Made by a program: the position numbers and the translations under genes. 64,000 nt of DNA, from contig CAJVGD010000012.1 of the NCBI GenBank assembly GCA_910890315.1, positions 434,001-498,000 of the forward strand. The letters are read 5' to 3'. The stretch is from Serendipita indica DSM 11827. Taxonomy: Eukaryota > Basidiomycota > Agaricomycetes > Sebacinales > Serendipitaceae. The notes beneath the pieces are model-generated. The model was given only the letters and a program-made list of their open reading frames with translations. It did no database searches and was not told the origin of the DNA. Positions 22,797-35,651 of this stretch are shown one piece after another; within the stretch, counting starts at the first letter, position 1, and every line of letters begins with the position of its first letter.

Positions 22797-24375
22797 ATGT
22801 CTTCGCTCCGCGTCAATTCTCGCCAGGAGTCCCCCTTAGGTCAGCCTACCACCATCTCACGCCGTAAAACTGGCTGCTGGACGTGTCGGATCCGACGTAA
22901 GCGCTGCGACGAAATTCAAGATGAGAACGGAAAGTGTCAAGAGTACGTTCACCATATTGCTACATGTACGCGAGATTGATGACTTGATTTTAGGTGTGTT
23001 CGATTGAACATTCCCTGTGCTGGGTGCGTCGGTGTGGCTCGCCTATTCGATGGACCGTACACTGACCGACCGTCAATATACAGCTGGGGGGAACAACGTC
23101 CTGAATGGGCAAAAGTGAGTCATAATTCCGCATCTCCGGAGTCTAAAGCGGAGACTAACTACATTTGCACCTATCTCATTATCGCGGCGCTTATGAATGT
23201 GGCTATGGTCCTATCACAAAATTCATTCGGGGCGGGTGCTACTGGCTGGTCGGCATCGCACTCCGCAGGATGAAGAAAACCTCCGAAATTTCAAGGAGTC
23301 GATAAAGCGTCAACTCATGACTAGAGCCCCTTCGCGCGGAGTAAGCGCCGCCACCACAGCTGTTATTCCTTCATCTTCCGGTCGCGAGGCCGCCGATGCG
23401 CACGGGGAACATATGCTAGATGACGACTATATAAGTTCACAAGGTATGGTTACTTTTTTTCATCAGTGTCTTGTCACTTCCGCGTCCACGATCATGTTTC
23501 GTCCACAACATTCTCTTCGTCAGTTCTGCAACCTCAAAAGCTCCAATTTCCTCGCAATTTACTAACAAACTATCCTTAGAATATAACAACGGAAGCAGGG
23601 CAGAGTCTCCCGAGGTCTTTGACTATCCAGGGCTTGCCACCCAACTCTTCGATATCGCCCGGGTCTGCCAACTTCCTCACGAATATATGGTCTTTGTTGC
23701 TCAAATCGCTGAGCTTGGGCAATGGAAAGCCGTACAAGACGCCAATGGAATTTTGAGCTACCGCGAGCTTGCCCGCCGCGGACAAGCGATTGAGCTCTCT
23801 ATCTTTGGCCAAACTACTCAAGCTTCTCAGGCTAGTGGGTAAGTGGCCGACAGTCTCTTCTGCTCCATGTGGACGATAACTGACATATGCGCAGTTACGC
23901 CAATTACTCTTACTCGCCTTCTGCGCCTGTGCATTCCTTAGCACCGCAAATGGGATACGTTCCAAATATGCAAGCTTTACACCCTGCCCATGGCATTGCC
24001 CAGTCCTCGCAATTTGTCAATATGGTCTCCCAAGCGCCTCCAACCCAGCTCATCCACATGGACGCTTGCGTGTCGATGCTTCACTGCGTTGTATCTGGAC
24101 CCAACCCTCGCGTACCAGAGCTTACCAATGCAACGCGTACCATCCTTTCCCGGTTCCAATCCATCCACGTTGCCCAACGCACAGTCTCGCTCTTATTCCC
24201 TCTCTGCATCGCTGGTATCCTCGGAGATAACGCAGAATCGCAGCTCGTGCAGTCTCAAGTCAACTCTTTGGGTGCGCCCATAGAGTTAGTGCACTCTGTT
24301 ACGCGGTTGATTGCGCATGTACGCCAGGCTCGCTGGACGCACGAAATCAGCACGGCCAATCCTCTCGTGACATGA
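22797..24375 (+). CDS. Zn2Cys6 fungal transcription factor
   Basis: Exons 22797-22942, 22994-23023, 23084-23114, 23269-23443, 23580-23838, 23895-24375 give 373 residues. The zinc cluster has six cysteines at residues 27, 30, 37, 47, 50 and 57 with C-x2-C-x6-C-x9-C-x2-C-x6-C spacing, split by an intron, followed by a 'GWGEQRPEWAK' tail common in this group. Residues 190-370 are mostly helical, with 'CVSMLHCVVSG' and 'FPLCIAGILGDN', like the short fungal-specific regulatory domain. It is a nuclear DNA-binding regulator; its targets cannot be inferred. At 373 residues it is shorter than most fungal Zn2Cys6 regulators. Confidence 0.88.
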
Positions 24376-24639
24376 AATGCCAAGAAGCGCCCTCAGGCAT
24401 CAAGCACGAAATGAATCCCTTCTGATGATCATTAATGAACTTGCAGAGCCACATCTTTCGGACTCTTTACGCGTTATTACTGAGCACTGTAACGTACTTT
24501 CTGATTATGAGTATTGATATTTATGCACATGGCTGCTGCGATAAATCTGATGTTAAGAGGGAAAAGTCCGGGTTGAAGGGAGCGAACGGTCAAATAAACC
24601 AAACTCTAGATACAAATAGAGCATTATGCGCCTCATGGA

Positions 24640-27600
24640 TCAAGTAATACTAATAGTTTTGTCGATGAGCACCTCGTCCTGCCATATTGTTTTGGTCGGG
24701 ATTGTCATATAGGGTCGGTGTTGGAGTGTAGTAGCGACTGGCGGTCCCTGATCACTTGGTGAGTAAGCTTGACTTCTAGGGGGGCCTTGTTGGTGGTACC
24801 CCATCGAAGAACCGGAGCGCTGCTGATACACGCTGGGACTCTGGGAACGATCAACATAGTGCTGCTGCTGCTGCTGAGGCGGGTATCCAGTAGCAATTGT
24901 CTGATCAAACCCAGCAGAGTTGGCCCGTGCATGGTAGCGCATCGACGCGTCACTGGCCTCTTGAGGGTGATACCCCTGAGTTTGCTGTGCCGGCGAGAAG
25001 TATCCGGAGGGAGCGTCATGCGATGCACCATACGCGCCGTGTGGTCCGACGGAGGGTGATCTGTCATGCAAGCTGTACTGGCTCGCATATCCGGGAGCGC
25101 CTTGGGTGTTCAGAAGAGGAAGGTTGGCTTCAGAGCCGCCGCGGCGCGACATCTCGTAGGATTCTACGTTGAGTCCCTTGGATGGTGTGCCAGTGCGCAT
25201 TGGGCCTTGCTGCATGTACTGATCATACCCCGCAGGAGCACCTCGAGTGCTACTGGCGTAGAAGCCAGATTTCGAGTGCGACAATGTCGAACCATCGCCT
25301 AGTACTGTGCCGGCACCAATGGAACGTTGGTCCCAGTCAAGTTCACCTCGATCACGTTGGTAGAGGGCCGGATCGTATTCCAGTTGTTGCTAAGGGAAAT
25401 GAGCCATGTCATAGACGGTGGAGCTGTAAAACATACCTCGTCAACTCCGGCAATTTTGATACCACCAGGGGCGATTTGAGCCTGAAGTTTTTGCCCACCA
25501 TACTCCTCAAGTTTGGCCGAATCGGTTGCTAGTCTGCCGTGATATACCTCGGCGAGTAGAGGCATCATCTTCTTGTGAAGCATAGGTGTAAACAGGTCCG
25601 CATGAAGAGCTGGATGGCCGAAGCGCTTCTCCAAACGATTGCCCTTGTTGTCGGCACGCTCTGAGTGGACGACGGTAGAAGCGAGCTCTTGATCGCTCGG
25701 GATATAATAACGGAACTGCTCCATAAACGTCCTTTGCCACCAAATCTTGCAGATGACAACAAAAATGATTGGAGGGAGGCATGATACCCAGTAGAACGAT
25801 CGCCAACCATGGGCGAGTCCAATGGTAAGCGTCATAAGCAGTTGCATCAGGATCAACGAGATGAGTAGACGGTTGATGACGACGTTCCACAAACGCTATG
25901 GCCATTTGTCAGTTTGAAGTACCCAAACAAGCAATGTCTACATACGCCGCCAGACTCAACTCGGCTCACGAAAACGAACATGATCTGATACCTCGACGTG
26001 ATACTCGTGATCAAAAACACTGCTCCTGCGGCGAGTGCAACTGTAAAGATGATTAGCGGGTTACGGGAGAGATACAAGGAGTACAAACCCAATGGGGCCA
26101 GCGGGGCGTAGATAAGGCCAACAGCACCCATAAACAGCAGGTTGGAGCTAAAGGATTGGTTAAATCACTGATTTACGATAAATTATCTGACGCACTAGTA
26201 AATGCCGTACTCGAATTCGGGTGGCTGAGTCCATTCGCGGATGTCGCGTGGGGTACGACCAAACATACGAGTCTTGATCCAGATCCATATAACATTGATA
26301 AGTTGGGCAAGGTCGAAAACGGCAAGGAAGCCTCGTAGACTGATGTCGTTGTCAGAGACACATGAAACACAGAAATGTCAACATACGGGAAGAAGGTAAG
26401 CCAGTAGGGCGCTTGAGCGATGTAAGTGGACTGAATCTTCCTTGGGAGGTCTAAAAATACAGTGAGAACAGCTATAATGATGGATCAAAGAACGAACCTT
26501 TGGTATTCTTGAGAATCTCCCAGACGCTCTCTCCTTTTTGGACGCTAATGACAATCTGTGTCACGAGCTGGAAGCCGACACCCAGAAGAGAGAAAATGAA
26601 TAGCTGCGAGATGATGAGGAAGGCAAAATATCTTGCAACCACGGCACGATCCAGTCGAGAGTGGGTAATGGCTCCTTGATAACGACTGAGCCAACGCATA
26701 ATCCTTGGGAGGAAGAAACCAAAGATGGCGGAAATTGTCGGCGGCAGAATACCATTGACAAGAGCAAAGGACCATTGCTCTTGCGTTTGCCATGTTTCGA
26801 GAAAGGGAACATACTGAGCAACATGGCTCAGGTTGGCGACGAGAGAGATGAAAAGGAGCGGAATAGTGTTAAAGAAACAGACAGTGGCGAGCCAAACCCA
26901 ACCGATCATACGTTGACTCCGGCGAGTGGCGTCGGTCATTGTGATGTTTTTCCAGATCTTGCAGAATATCAGCAACATGTGGAATTATGCCATAGAAAAA
27001 CTCACAATGTCCTTTGGATTTGGTGCAAGGGTGATTGTGGTTCCCTTGGGATGCTTTCCATTGAGTCTTTGAGCAACGATGTGTGCATAAGGGACGGCAG
27101 CCTGAAAGGAGATGAGGAAAATCAAAATTAAGGCGACAAACATACGAGCGAGGCAAAGCCATAGTTCTGCAGAAGGTGAGCATTAGTCAACCATATCCAA
27201 TCGAACAACATACCTCGGGCTTGTTGTGTTCGTTTCTCTCACGCCAGTCTTGAACAGCAGCCTCGGTCTTTGCCAATTTGCGGGTATAAAATTCGATGGC
27301 ATCCTAGAGAACTGGTTCAGTGCCGAGGATATGACCCCTAATGCCATTACCTTCTTCTCGCCACCCATACCGAGGCAGCCACCCATGGTGATGGTAGGAC
27401 GCTTCTTGCCAATCTTGCCACCCTTGAGATAGCTCACGAGCACTTGTTCAAACGACCGTACGGTGTCGTTATGATACTCGACAAGCTCAGGCAATTGGCC
27501 CACTCGACGGCCAATGTGCACGGATGTTGCGGGATAAGGTATTTGGAGCCCGGCAAAAAGAGCTTGAAGACCTTCGTCGGACTGGAGCTTCTTCGGGACG

Positions 27601-28478
27601 TTGAGGATCATAAGAGTTCTTGCATAGAAAGACTTGATGTACTCGTCTGACCTGAAGAATTTATAGCGAAGGGCGACCATCTTGCGCCAATTCATCCAGA
27701 CGAACACGAGGACTATGATGTTGATGATATAGCTGGCGGCGACGTCTATAAACCTTGTCAGAATAAGAATACCTCTCACAATTTCCAGGAACGTACGGAA
27801 GAAGAGGGTGGTGCCTTGCACATCCTGGACGGTCAAGATAGATAGGGTATTCCTCGTCCTTGCGTCAACATTCTTGTAGTTGTAGGAGATGTTGATCGGA
27901 ATTAGTGCGCCGCAGGTGAGGACCGAAACCAAGAGAAAGATCCAAGACATCATGCGGAGAAATCTCAGGTAGGTAACACCATCTAAGCCGACTTTTTCCA
28001 AAAGGACATCTTCCGAAGTTGACCAGAGTGGCTTGACCCAGGAGAAGAACCCATTGTCGATCGGTGGTGGTGCCTTGTTGCCCTCGTGGTACTTGACTTT
28101 GGGTTCGTAAATGATCTAAAAATTTCCTTGTTAGCGATTGATGCAGTAGGTGCGGGGGGAGCAAGGGGTGGAACGAGCTGGGACAATCGCGGAGGTGGAT
28201 GATTACCTTGTTTCGAGGTCGCAGAATGTTGAAGAGAAAGACTACTGCGAGCTAGTGTCGTCAGCATGAGTGCTAGCGTCCGCCGAGACCCGAAACCTCA
28301 CCGATCCTGCAGACCACAAAACCAAATTTGAGCCCACGGCCTTTGGAAGGACCGCAGAAAGATGATTATTGCTGGAGAAGATTGCTATATTAGTATAGCC
28401 CCACCGGGGGTGGCTAGAGTCTCACTAGTTGTCTGAGAAGGTGCATGTCAACGTCACCAGCCATTGATCAAGAGGCAT
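24640..28478 (-). CDS. CSC1/DUF221 calcium-permeable osmosensitive channel
   Basis: A large minus-strand gene with about a dozen introns. N-terminal helices lead to 'FLFNILRPRNK' and 'IIYEPKVKYHEGNKAPP', typical of the RSN1/CSC1 N-terminal domain. A cytosolic part follows with 'FYARTLMILNVPKKLQSDEG' and 'VDAIEFYTRKLAKTEAAVQ'. The remainder has many membrane helices, including 'PLIIFTVALAAGAVFLITSI' near 26050. The C-terminal tail (after about 25300) is cytosolic and rich in Gln, Ser, Gly and Tyr, with a Gln run near 24865. Family members form stress-gated cation channels in the plasma membrane. The start (28478) joins the later frame through an intron with a good TACTAAT-like branch site. The last few residues could end in a different frame. 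Confidence 0.85.
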
Positions 28479-28863
28479 TTACGCACTGACTAAGTTTCCA
28501 ATATCGATGCTAGACATTCTTCAAGAGTCCTTATAGGCGAAATACGTTCCAATCTATGGTGGTGAATGCCCCGGGGTTCGTCGCCAATAAGACGAGCCGC
28601 AGCGCCGAGGGTCGTAGGAAAATTGCGTAAAAATCGAGGTTGATAAAAGAAAGAGTCGTCCTATGTCGCTACCGTCCAATGGACGTTTTGGCGGGCACCG
28701 GGTGAAATATGGGGATCGTGGCAGGAGTTCAAAAGCGAGCGGGATTGATCGCACCGACGGCCGGCAATAACCAAAGGAAACCCGTATTATTATCAGGAGC
28801 AATACTCTAAAACAGAATATAAATGGCTGCCGAAGTCTCCAAGGCTATGCCACGCACACGCTC
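28479..28863. other. Intergenic spacer between two minus-strand genes
   Basis: This gap holds the promoter of the channel gene and the 3' end of the ATPase gene. No gene is seen. Confidence 0.45.
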
Positions 28864-31208
28864 CTACGAGCCTTTGTCAATCGCTAACCGCAGCTTGTCG
28901 CCCTCGGCAAGATCCTTGAACTGTGATGTCGTCAGAATTTCTGCCAAAATGACGCAGTGGCAGTTACTCACGGTCAGCTCTCGCGTGCGGTGCAAGCTCT
29001 CAATCTCGTCGATACGTTCTCGAACGCTCTCTAGGAGCTCGTCAAACCCGTCCTCCTCGACCACCTCTCGCGCGGCTTGCAAGGTTAGCATCGAGTCTGG
29101 CTTGACTCCTAGTCGGGTATCAATGGTGATGATGTTCAGGCGATCCAAATCTGCAACGAATGAGAAGCGTATTCTCCCCGTCAAAGTCAGTACCGTACCT
29201 TCCATAAAGTCTGTCCTCGTCATCAACTGCCGGCATTGATGATATGGAATGATGGGCAGGTCGAGTGGTTCTGCAATAAATGGTTGCCCAGGATGCTCAG
29301 CCTGAAAGGCTGCAATACGTTCGTCCCTCTCCTTTTCTTGCTCCTTTCGCATCTTGACAAACTCCTGGAGTAGCAACCAAGAGCACGACGACCACTTTTG
29401 TTCGTCCATCACGTCGTCGTCGCAGTCTCTAATGAGTCCAATCTGACTCAAGAGCCATGCCTTTTCCTCCGCAAGCATTTGCTTTGCGGTATCCACCATA
29501 TTGCGTCCATGGGACACTTTGTTAATGTAGGCTAAACGGCCTCCAACAATGGAGGCTGCTTCCTCGACGGCGCCTTCGGTATCGTTGACTTTCCATTGAG
29601 AGTTTTTGCGCATATTGCGCAAGGCGTGGGCTGAAGCCTTGGGATCCAGGTCACTAATCGAGATAACTTGCATCCTGTTACTCGTCTTCCCTATGTTACT
29701 GCTCAGCACGGCCTTTTCATAAGGGAGGAACACGCACGCAAAGTCATATAGGGCCACAGATCATCGCTATCGAGAGGTCAGCTACTCCCGCCATGGAGCT
29801 CGACACGACTTACGAGGCAAGCACCACGGTTAGGATACCTAGACAACAGTGAGCCATGCTACTGGCTGTTGATATACACCTACCACTCTCGCACCAGGCT
29901 TCCGCCCTCTGTTGAATCTGCACCAAGAGGTTCTTTCCCGAGTCATCATTTGGGAACATGTGAACATTGTTGATGATGAGGACGAGCGGCTTTCCCCTCT
30001 TCTTGTGGCATCGAAGTGCAACTTTCTCCAGTTTATTAAAGGCTAAAAGGGTGTTAGAGCACCGGAATGAATACTAGGTGTCACTCACCTCTTTCAATGT
30101 CGAGTGCCGGTCCACCTAAAGTGAGTCAGGCCGATAATGCATACCAAACGCTCAACACCCACCTTCACGTGGATCACGACGTTGGAAAAGACCCTGACCA
30201 GCTGATCAGCTTTAGCACTGCAATTGAAAAAGGACATACGGTTTGGGTATCCTCATTGTACTCAAAGTTTAATGCCTTGCCAAGACGAAGCCGAAAGACC
30301 TCGAGGTCTGGATGCGCTTCACAGATACTTACGCCCTCCGCATCTGGGGAAAATGTTCAGCTGTGTGGAATCCGGCTCTAGACTACTGACCGATAGCTCG
30401 CATAGCTTCCAGAATCATTGTACTTTTCCCAACGCCTTTAGCTCCAATGAGCAAGAAGTAATGGCCCGTCTCTGTGCCGTTGACAATTTCGTCTACTCTT
30501 GATTGCTCCTTTCGTCGGAGATTCTCTGAATCCAAGTAAGTGACGGAATCCGAACCGTCACTGTTTGCCGAACGTTTGGGGACGTGCACCGCAAGCTCAA
30601 GAGCCGGATCGTATCCCTGTGTAATCGGAATAGATCAGTAAAAGGTTAAAAAGAGTGAAATAGTATTTTACTTTGGCAAAGGCTTGTTCCATCTGGCATA
30701 ACGAGAAAGTTTAGTGGGGTTTCGACCAGGAATGACGGGGTGCGCACTTTGTCCAACACGCGCCATTTGTACCATGTTAAGTATGCTACACCACCCAGGA
30801 AGACTATTTAGATTAGCATATGCTTCGCTAGCGGCGTGCGACGGCAAACTCACCGAGCCCGAGGCCAATAACCGTGGTCAACGCCGCGTCCGTCGCAGAA
30901 GAGCTTGTAAAAGGCCACATAATACCTCCAGGTAAGCTAACTACGGGATTTGGATTGTTATTGTCAATCATTCTCCGGTGTTGCGCCTCTTTATCTCCAT
31001 TTTGTGGCTCGTCTACATCCTCTACCGCCTCCTTTTTTATTCGTAGAGGAGTTCTTGTCAAGCGTGACCGTAATGGTGGTCTTCCAGCTGTCACATAACG
31101 AACCAAGCTGGGCCTACCTACGACGAGCGGGGTCAACCGTGAAGTTGTAGTCAAGCCTGGAGCGACTTGGAGGCTGCCACTAGCAAAGACGAGGCGTGAA
31201 GGCAACAT
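28864..31208 (-). CDS. P-loop ATPase, probably mitochondrial
   Basis: The start MLPSRLVFASGSLQ is followed by an Arg/Ser/Thr-rich, acid-free leader to about residue 60, which looks like a mitochondrial targeting sequence. A single hydrophobic helix around 'VFLGGVAYLTWYKWRVLDK' comes next, then 'GHYFLLIGAKGVGKSTMILE' with a Walker A (GxxGxGKST). The likely Walker B strand is 'PLVLIINNVHMF', where the usual acidic residue is Asn, and a 'TVVLASDDLWPYDFL' strand follows. The C-terminal half is helical with acidic stretches. This fits an AAA-related ATPase anchored in the inner membrane; I cannot name it. About nine introns are needed. The stop is at 28864. Confidence 0.7.
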
Positions 31209-31902
31209 GGAGCATTGGCTTGTTCGTCGTTGTTCGTGTCAAAGATTCAAGGAGCCAGCAAGATCCTTTGGCACATAGGCACTGCCGCTGACCATCCCGC
31301 CAAGCTTGACCCGGCAACGTCGACGATATTTTCAACGACATTTGAGAGAATTATGGATAAAATGTTCACCGGGCTGGTTTTAGAAGGGTTCAACATCTGA
31401 CAGAAAGGCGCCGACTTGGAAGGACCTGCTCGATATGCAACTACTTGGGATGACCTGGGCGCATCTCTCAAGGCAATTCAACTTTTACTGAATAGACCAG
31501 CCGTATTTTACGTTCGGAAGCATGTTTTGTCACCGTGGTTCATAGCCATAGGCCGCAACCGACACTCAGCAAGGGGCGTCCATGGTCACATTGATCCACA
31601 GGTAGGTTATTTGCTTTGACATCGAACATTCCGATGGACATATTAGGGCTTGCCAGCCTCGTACATGTCGACCCGCAAACACTTCATTCAGCGACTTCCT
31701 CCACTACCTTTTCAAAACAACCGATCCCAGAAGACTCGCCTCGTGTCTCTTTTAGCGCCCTCGTCTGGTCCGTGTCCTGGTTTGATGTTGGCTTTGTCTC
31801 GTGTCCAGGTTCTCGGTTCTCCCCAAACCTACAAAAGGCCTGCCTTTCGACATGGTCCCTTTGTCATTTTTGCCTTCTTTCCCTCCCTAGGCCCAAGACG
31901 AA
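31209..31902. other. Divergent intergenic region before the zinc-finger cluster
   Basis: Between the ATPase and the first C2H2 gene. A strong acceptor-like CCCTCCCTAG ends at 31890, just before the first ATG of the zinc-finger gene, so a non-coding first exon may lie here. No coding domain is seen. Confidence 0.4.
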
Positions 31903-33576
31903 ATGCCCCAGTCCAGGACTTTTGAGCCTCACATTCCATCCACGCCGCCGTCACCAATGACACAAACCCCTAGTGAGCATTTGCCCAACTCTGTGGATTC
32001 TAATCCTCCAGGGCCAGATCCTTCCGATGTGGGCTTGCCTGTGGCGACAGGACCCACCACCATTCCCAAGCCCAAAAAGCCGGTATACAAATGTCGCGAC
32101 CACTCCGACTCTGATTCGGAAGAGGAGGAGGAGGATGACCCAGATATCCTTCGACCCAACTGTCGAGGCCGCTGGTTCACCTGCCTGGGTGCAGACTACG
32201 GTCCCAGAGATCACAGGTGGTACGGCATTCATCCTCGACTTGGGATGCGATACGGCCAACTCGACGAAAACCAACAAAAGCTCTACGAAGCGATTGGACC
32301 CGACTACGAGCACGAAGAGCCAACTCTCGCCTTTCTCGAAAAGGCCAAGACGGAGGGCTTGGAGGGCGTCAGCGTTGAGACGTTCAAGGGGATGATGGTA
32401 CCAGGCAACACGGCAGATGAATGGACGCTTGGGGTACGGCACTGTGAAATGGGCCCTAGCACATACTCGCACGCGAGGAACCACCTGCTCGGCTCAATGC
32501 ATGCTCCAATTGGGTATCGGTGCCCTGTGCAAAAGTGGTCAGTCCAAACTGCTCGAATGACATACGCTAATGAGATGCCAGTCCTATAACGACCAAACAG
32601 GAATGGGACATGAAGCGACACCTGAGGACGAAACACAAATACAAAGGACCCAAGGCTCCTTTGCAAGAGATGATAAATCAAATCAGGGCCCACCAGCAAC
32701 CAGCCTTGAGCCGAGACGTTCCGCAATCCGCACTTGATTTGAACCTCTCTGGCGAAAGGCCTCCAAGCGGTCCAGTGGTGATCGGCAATCACAACACGGT
32801 TCAGATCAACCCTCCCACTGCTCACTCAGCTACTCAACCCCGACAACATAACACTGGCCATCATGCTCGACCAGCGCCATATCACCTGAATGCCCGTCCC
32901 GTTCGTGTACCAAGTCACAGTGCACTCCCGCAACCCCTACCTCAAAACCAGCCTGACAACCTTGGATATGCTCCACCAGTTTATGCACCTCCTGCTCCCT
33001 CTTTCTACGACCCTCCGTTCATTCAGCTACCACCTGCTCCAATTTGGGCTCCTCAACGACAATTAACAAGGTCAATCGTCGCACCTGATGAACATTCGGA
33101 AGTTTACGGCAGTATGCATAACCCGCCTAACCCGCCTTTCATGCCAGCCAACCAAGTCCCGAATGGGAACTACGGGAGCCAGCCATTCGCATCCGACAAT
33201 GAGTATTTCAACATGTTCTCTCAGGGAATTCTCCCTACCTCACGGTGCGAGGAAAAAAGGCACCCCGAGGGAGTTTCTGGTCGGCGTCAACGCTTCCTGG
33301 CGACTCCCTTGACGTGTCACAGGCCTAGTTATGCTGAACGATTGATAGTTCTGGCACTTATATGCATCAGCCTTTTGTTATGGGGCCTGGGTATGCTGGA
33401 ATGGCCACCAATCCTGTCCAGTATCCAGGCATAATGTACCCTTCAGCACCCCAGCCTGCAGGCTACCCTATGTGCGCTCCCCAGGTATGCCACGTTTTTT
33501 TCCCGAAACTTTCTCAAACTTGGAGCAGGTTTCGTGCCCGGGATGCATTGGCTACTCCTATAGTCACTGTCACTGA
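31903..33576 (+). CDS. C2H2 zinc-finger protein 1 (lineage-specific)
   Basis: Exons 31903-32537, 32582-33244, 33349-33484, 33529-33576 give 493 residues. The N-terminus is Pro/Ser-rich with an acidic run (DSEEEEEDDPD). One C2H2 finger is assembled across the first intron: 'YRCPVQKC' is followed by 'EWDMKRHLRTKHK', with C-x4-C and H-x4-H spacing. The rest is Pro, Asn, Gln and Tyr rich and probably disordered. The last exon ends with 'VSCPGCIGYSYSHCH', an extra Cys/His group that could bind metal. It is likely a nuclear DNA- or RNA-binding protein. I know no named homolog. The intron at 33245-33348 (104 bases) is the longest in the gene. Confidence 0.7.
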
Positions 33577-34242
33577 CACGCACCCTCGGATACCGCTCCG
33601 GTTTTGGTTAGACCGTCATTTTGTAATTGAATTGTAATTTTTCTCTTATTTTGCCACCTCTTGAGAGTACGAATGTGAATTCTTGAAATGTCTCATCCAC
33701 CCATCTGGACTAATGGTCTGCGTCGTCCGCTTTGTATTCGATTGCTTCCCCAGCCTCGGGATGAGTCTTCTGACAGATTCCCCTGATCTTGCTGCCTCTT
33801 TGGCGATTCTTGTCAGGAGACGGCAGACTCTAGAAAATGGGTGGCCAACCCGCAGGTTGCAGGTCGGGACTTGGACCCTACCGCATTCGTCTTCTTTCAC
33901 GGCGGAATATCCTGTTTATTGCATCAAATATCTCTCGATTATAAACCTCTTACGACTTGACGAACGACGCCGTCCGTCAGGTAGACGATCTTCTCCGAAC
34001 ACTACTCAACGCCCGCGCGGTCGTTCTTGCACGGAGACTCTCCCAAATCTTTCCCGAGTCCTACTCCACGCACTCTTCGCTCGTCATCTGGGCACGTGTA
34101 AATTCATTGCAGTCTCGCAGGTAGGTTAACTTGCCCGGGAGCATTTCCGTTCCTCTCTGATCCTTATAAGCTCCCAGATTTACGTTAGATTCGGCCACTC
34201 TCGACAGTCTTGTTCCCCCCCGCGTCTTCTCGCTACTGCTGT
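33577..34242. other. Intergenic region between zinc-finger genes 1 and 2
   Basis: About 0.67 kb with no recognisable gene; short frames only. Confidence 0.4.
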
Positions 34243-35149
34243 ATGACCACTGGTACGCTGCGCCTGCTCGTTATTTACATAGTTGAACAAAAGGATCCTC
34301 ATCTATCCTAGGTTCACAATCCAAGAAAGGACATGGGCATCTCTCGCCGGTGCCAGAAGTGCACAATGCGCTCGCCCAGGAAGGCAGGCTATTTGCCCTC
34401 ATCGAAGACACACCTGCCTTGTGTTCCCACACCATCGATACAAATGCCATGATTCCGGATATCCCGATCACACCAATCGACGTTTCGCCACCGAGCCACA
34501 GCCATTCTGACACGGAGGCGACGCCGACGGTCACCCCTTACCAACTGTCATCCCCCGCTCTCAGTCCTGCTCAGAGCGCGAGCACCCTGAGTGAGACTTA
34601 TAGGCAAGCTCTGCTACAGGCGCAGGAGGCTAGTCTAGATTTGGAGAAAGACTATTCCGCCTTTTTGGATAACCTGTCGGAACTGTTGATGGAGCTCCAA
34701 GCACAAGGTCACTCTCCCCAGCGCCCTGCCTCCCAACGTATGGAGCCGTTTTTCAAAGGGACGCCTCTGCCCGTTCGTACTACGGGCAAGGGCTCAAAGG
34801 GTGGAATGAAGTACCACGATTGCTGCTGGCCAGGATGCAATCTCCAGACAACATTGCAGAAATGCATAGACCATTTCTTCTCCAAGCACGTAAAGGTTAA
34901 ATTCTTCCCTTGTAGCATTAAGGACTGGTATGTTGCATTATGCTTTCAAGAAGTGCACTGAGATGACCTAGTGATCGCGCGTTCACCCGCAAATTTGATC
35001 TGGACAAACACTTGAGCAAGATACATGGCATCGAAAGGCCTCGTGCAGCGTAGGTAGTCTCTCTTACCCTTAGTTTGGTACTGAGTTTATATAGGGCTCG
35101 TGCCGCCGTGGGAGGGTCCAAAGGCGACAATCGGAGTGCCCCTTATTAG
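34243..35149 (+). CDS. C2H2 zinc-finger protein 2
   Basis: Exons 34243-34252 (only 10 bases, MTTG start), 34312-34927, 34972-35049, 35095-35149 give 252 residues. The first 150 residues are Pro/Ser/Thr-rich, then a helical stretch with 'LDLEKDYSAFLDNLSELLME'. Two zinc fingers follow: 'CCWPGCNLQTTLQKCIDHFF' with a His pair at its end, and 'FPCSIKDCDRAFTRKFDLDK' continuing to HLSKIH. The second finger is completed across an intron. A short basic tail ends the protein. Probably a DNA-binding regulator; no named homolog is recognised. Confidence 0.72.
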
Positions 35150-35651
35150 TGTATTGCTCAGGCTTTGGGGACCCAGGAATCGAACTCTACATCAGAATGA
35201 AGCAAGACGTAGCCTATCATCCTCGTAATTCCATTGTACCAATCCACAACGCCCACACAGACTCCAACTTGTCGATCCCCAACCTTATTCCTATCTGGCG
35301 AGTCTACTGGTTCATATACAGGCGGGCCAAGGGCATGTCTGCAGGTTTGGCTGTCGCTTTGGGCCAGTGAGCCACTGCTATTGTTCCGGCCGTCGCCTGC
35401 GTGCACACGTCTGGCGGCGCGGCACAAAGCAAGGTGGTAAACATCCCATATCGAGGACCGAAAAACCACAACACTCGCAGCCGCTCACCTACTGATTGGA
35501 CTTGAACTCTTCGAACCACCTGGCTCCAAGCATCAAGCCAGTCGCACTATAAAAGACCGCAGATCGCCTGCAAAGATGCTCATTATCCTCTTTTCAACCC
35601 ATCCTTTCTGTTCTATCGTCTACCCAAGAATCTAGCAACTCATTGTCGACA
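35150..35651. other. Intergenic region between zinc-finger genes 2 and 3
   Basis: No gene. It holds the TATA-box promoter of the next gene near its right end. Confidence 0.45.
35548..35554 (+). promoter_or_regulatory. TATA box of zinc-finger gene 3
   Basis: TATAAAA lies 98 bases upstream of the ATG at 35652 and is followed by a pyrimidine-rich leader, the usual layout of a fungal core promoter. Confidence 0.5.

Noticed and set aside
35150-35230. Possible tRNA on the minus strand (a TTCGATTCC-like T-loop)
   Set aside because: The flanking bases do not pair as a T-stem and no anticodon or D arm fits.
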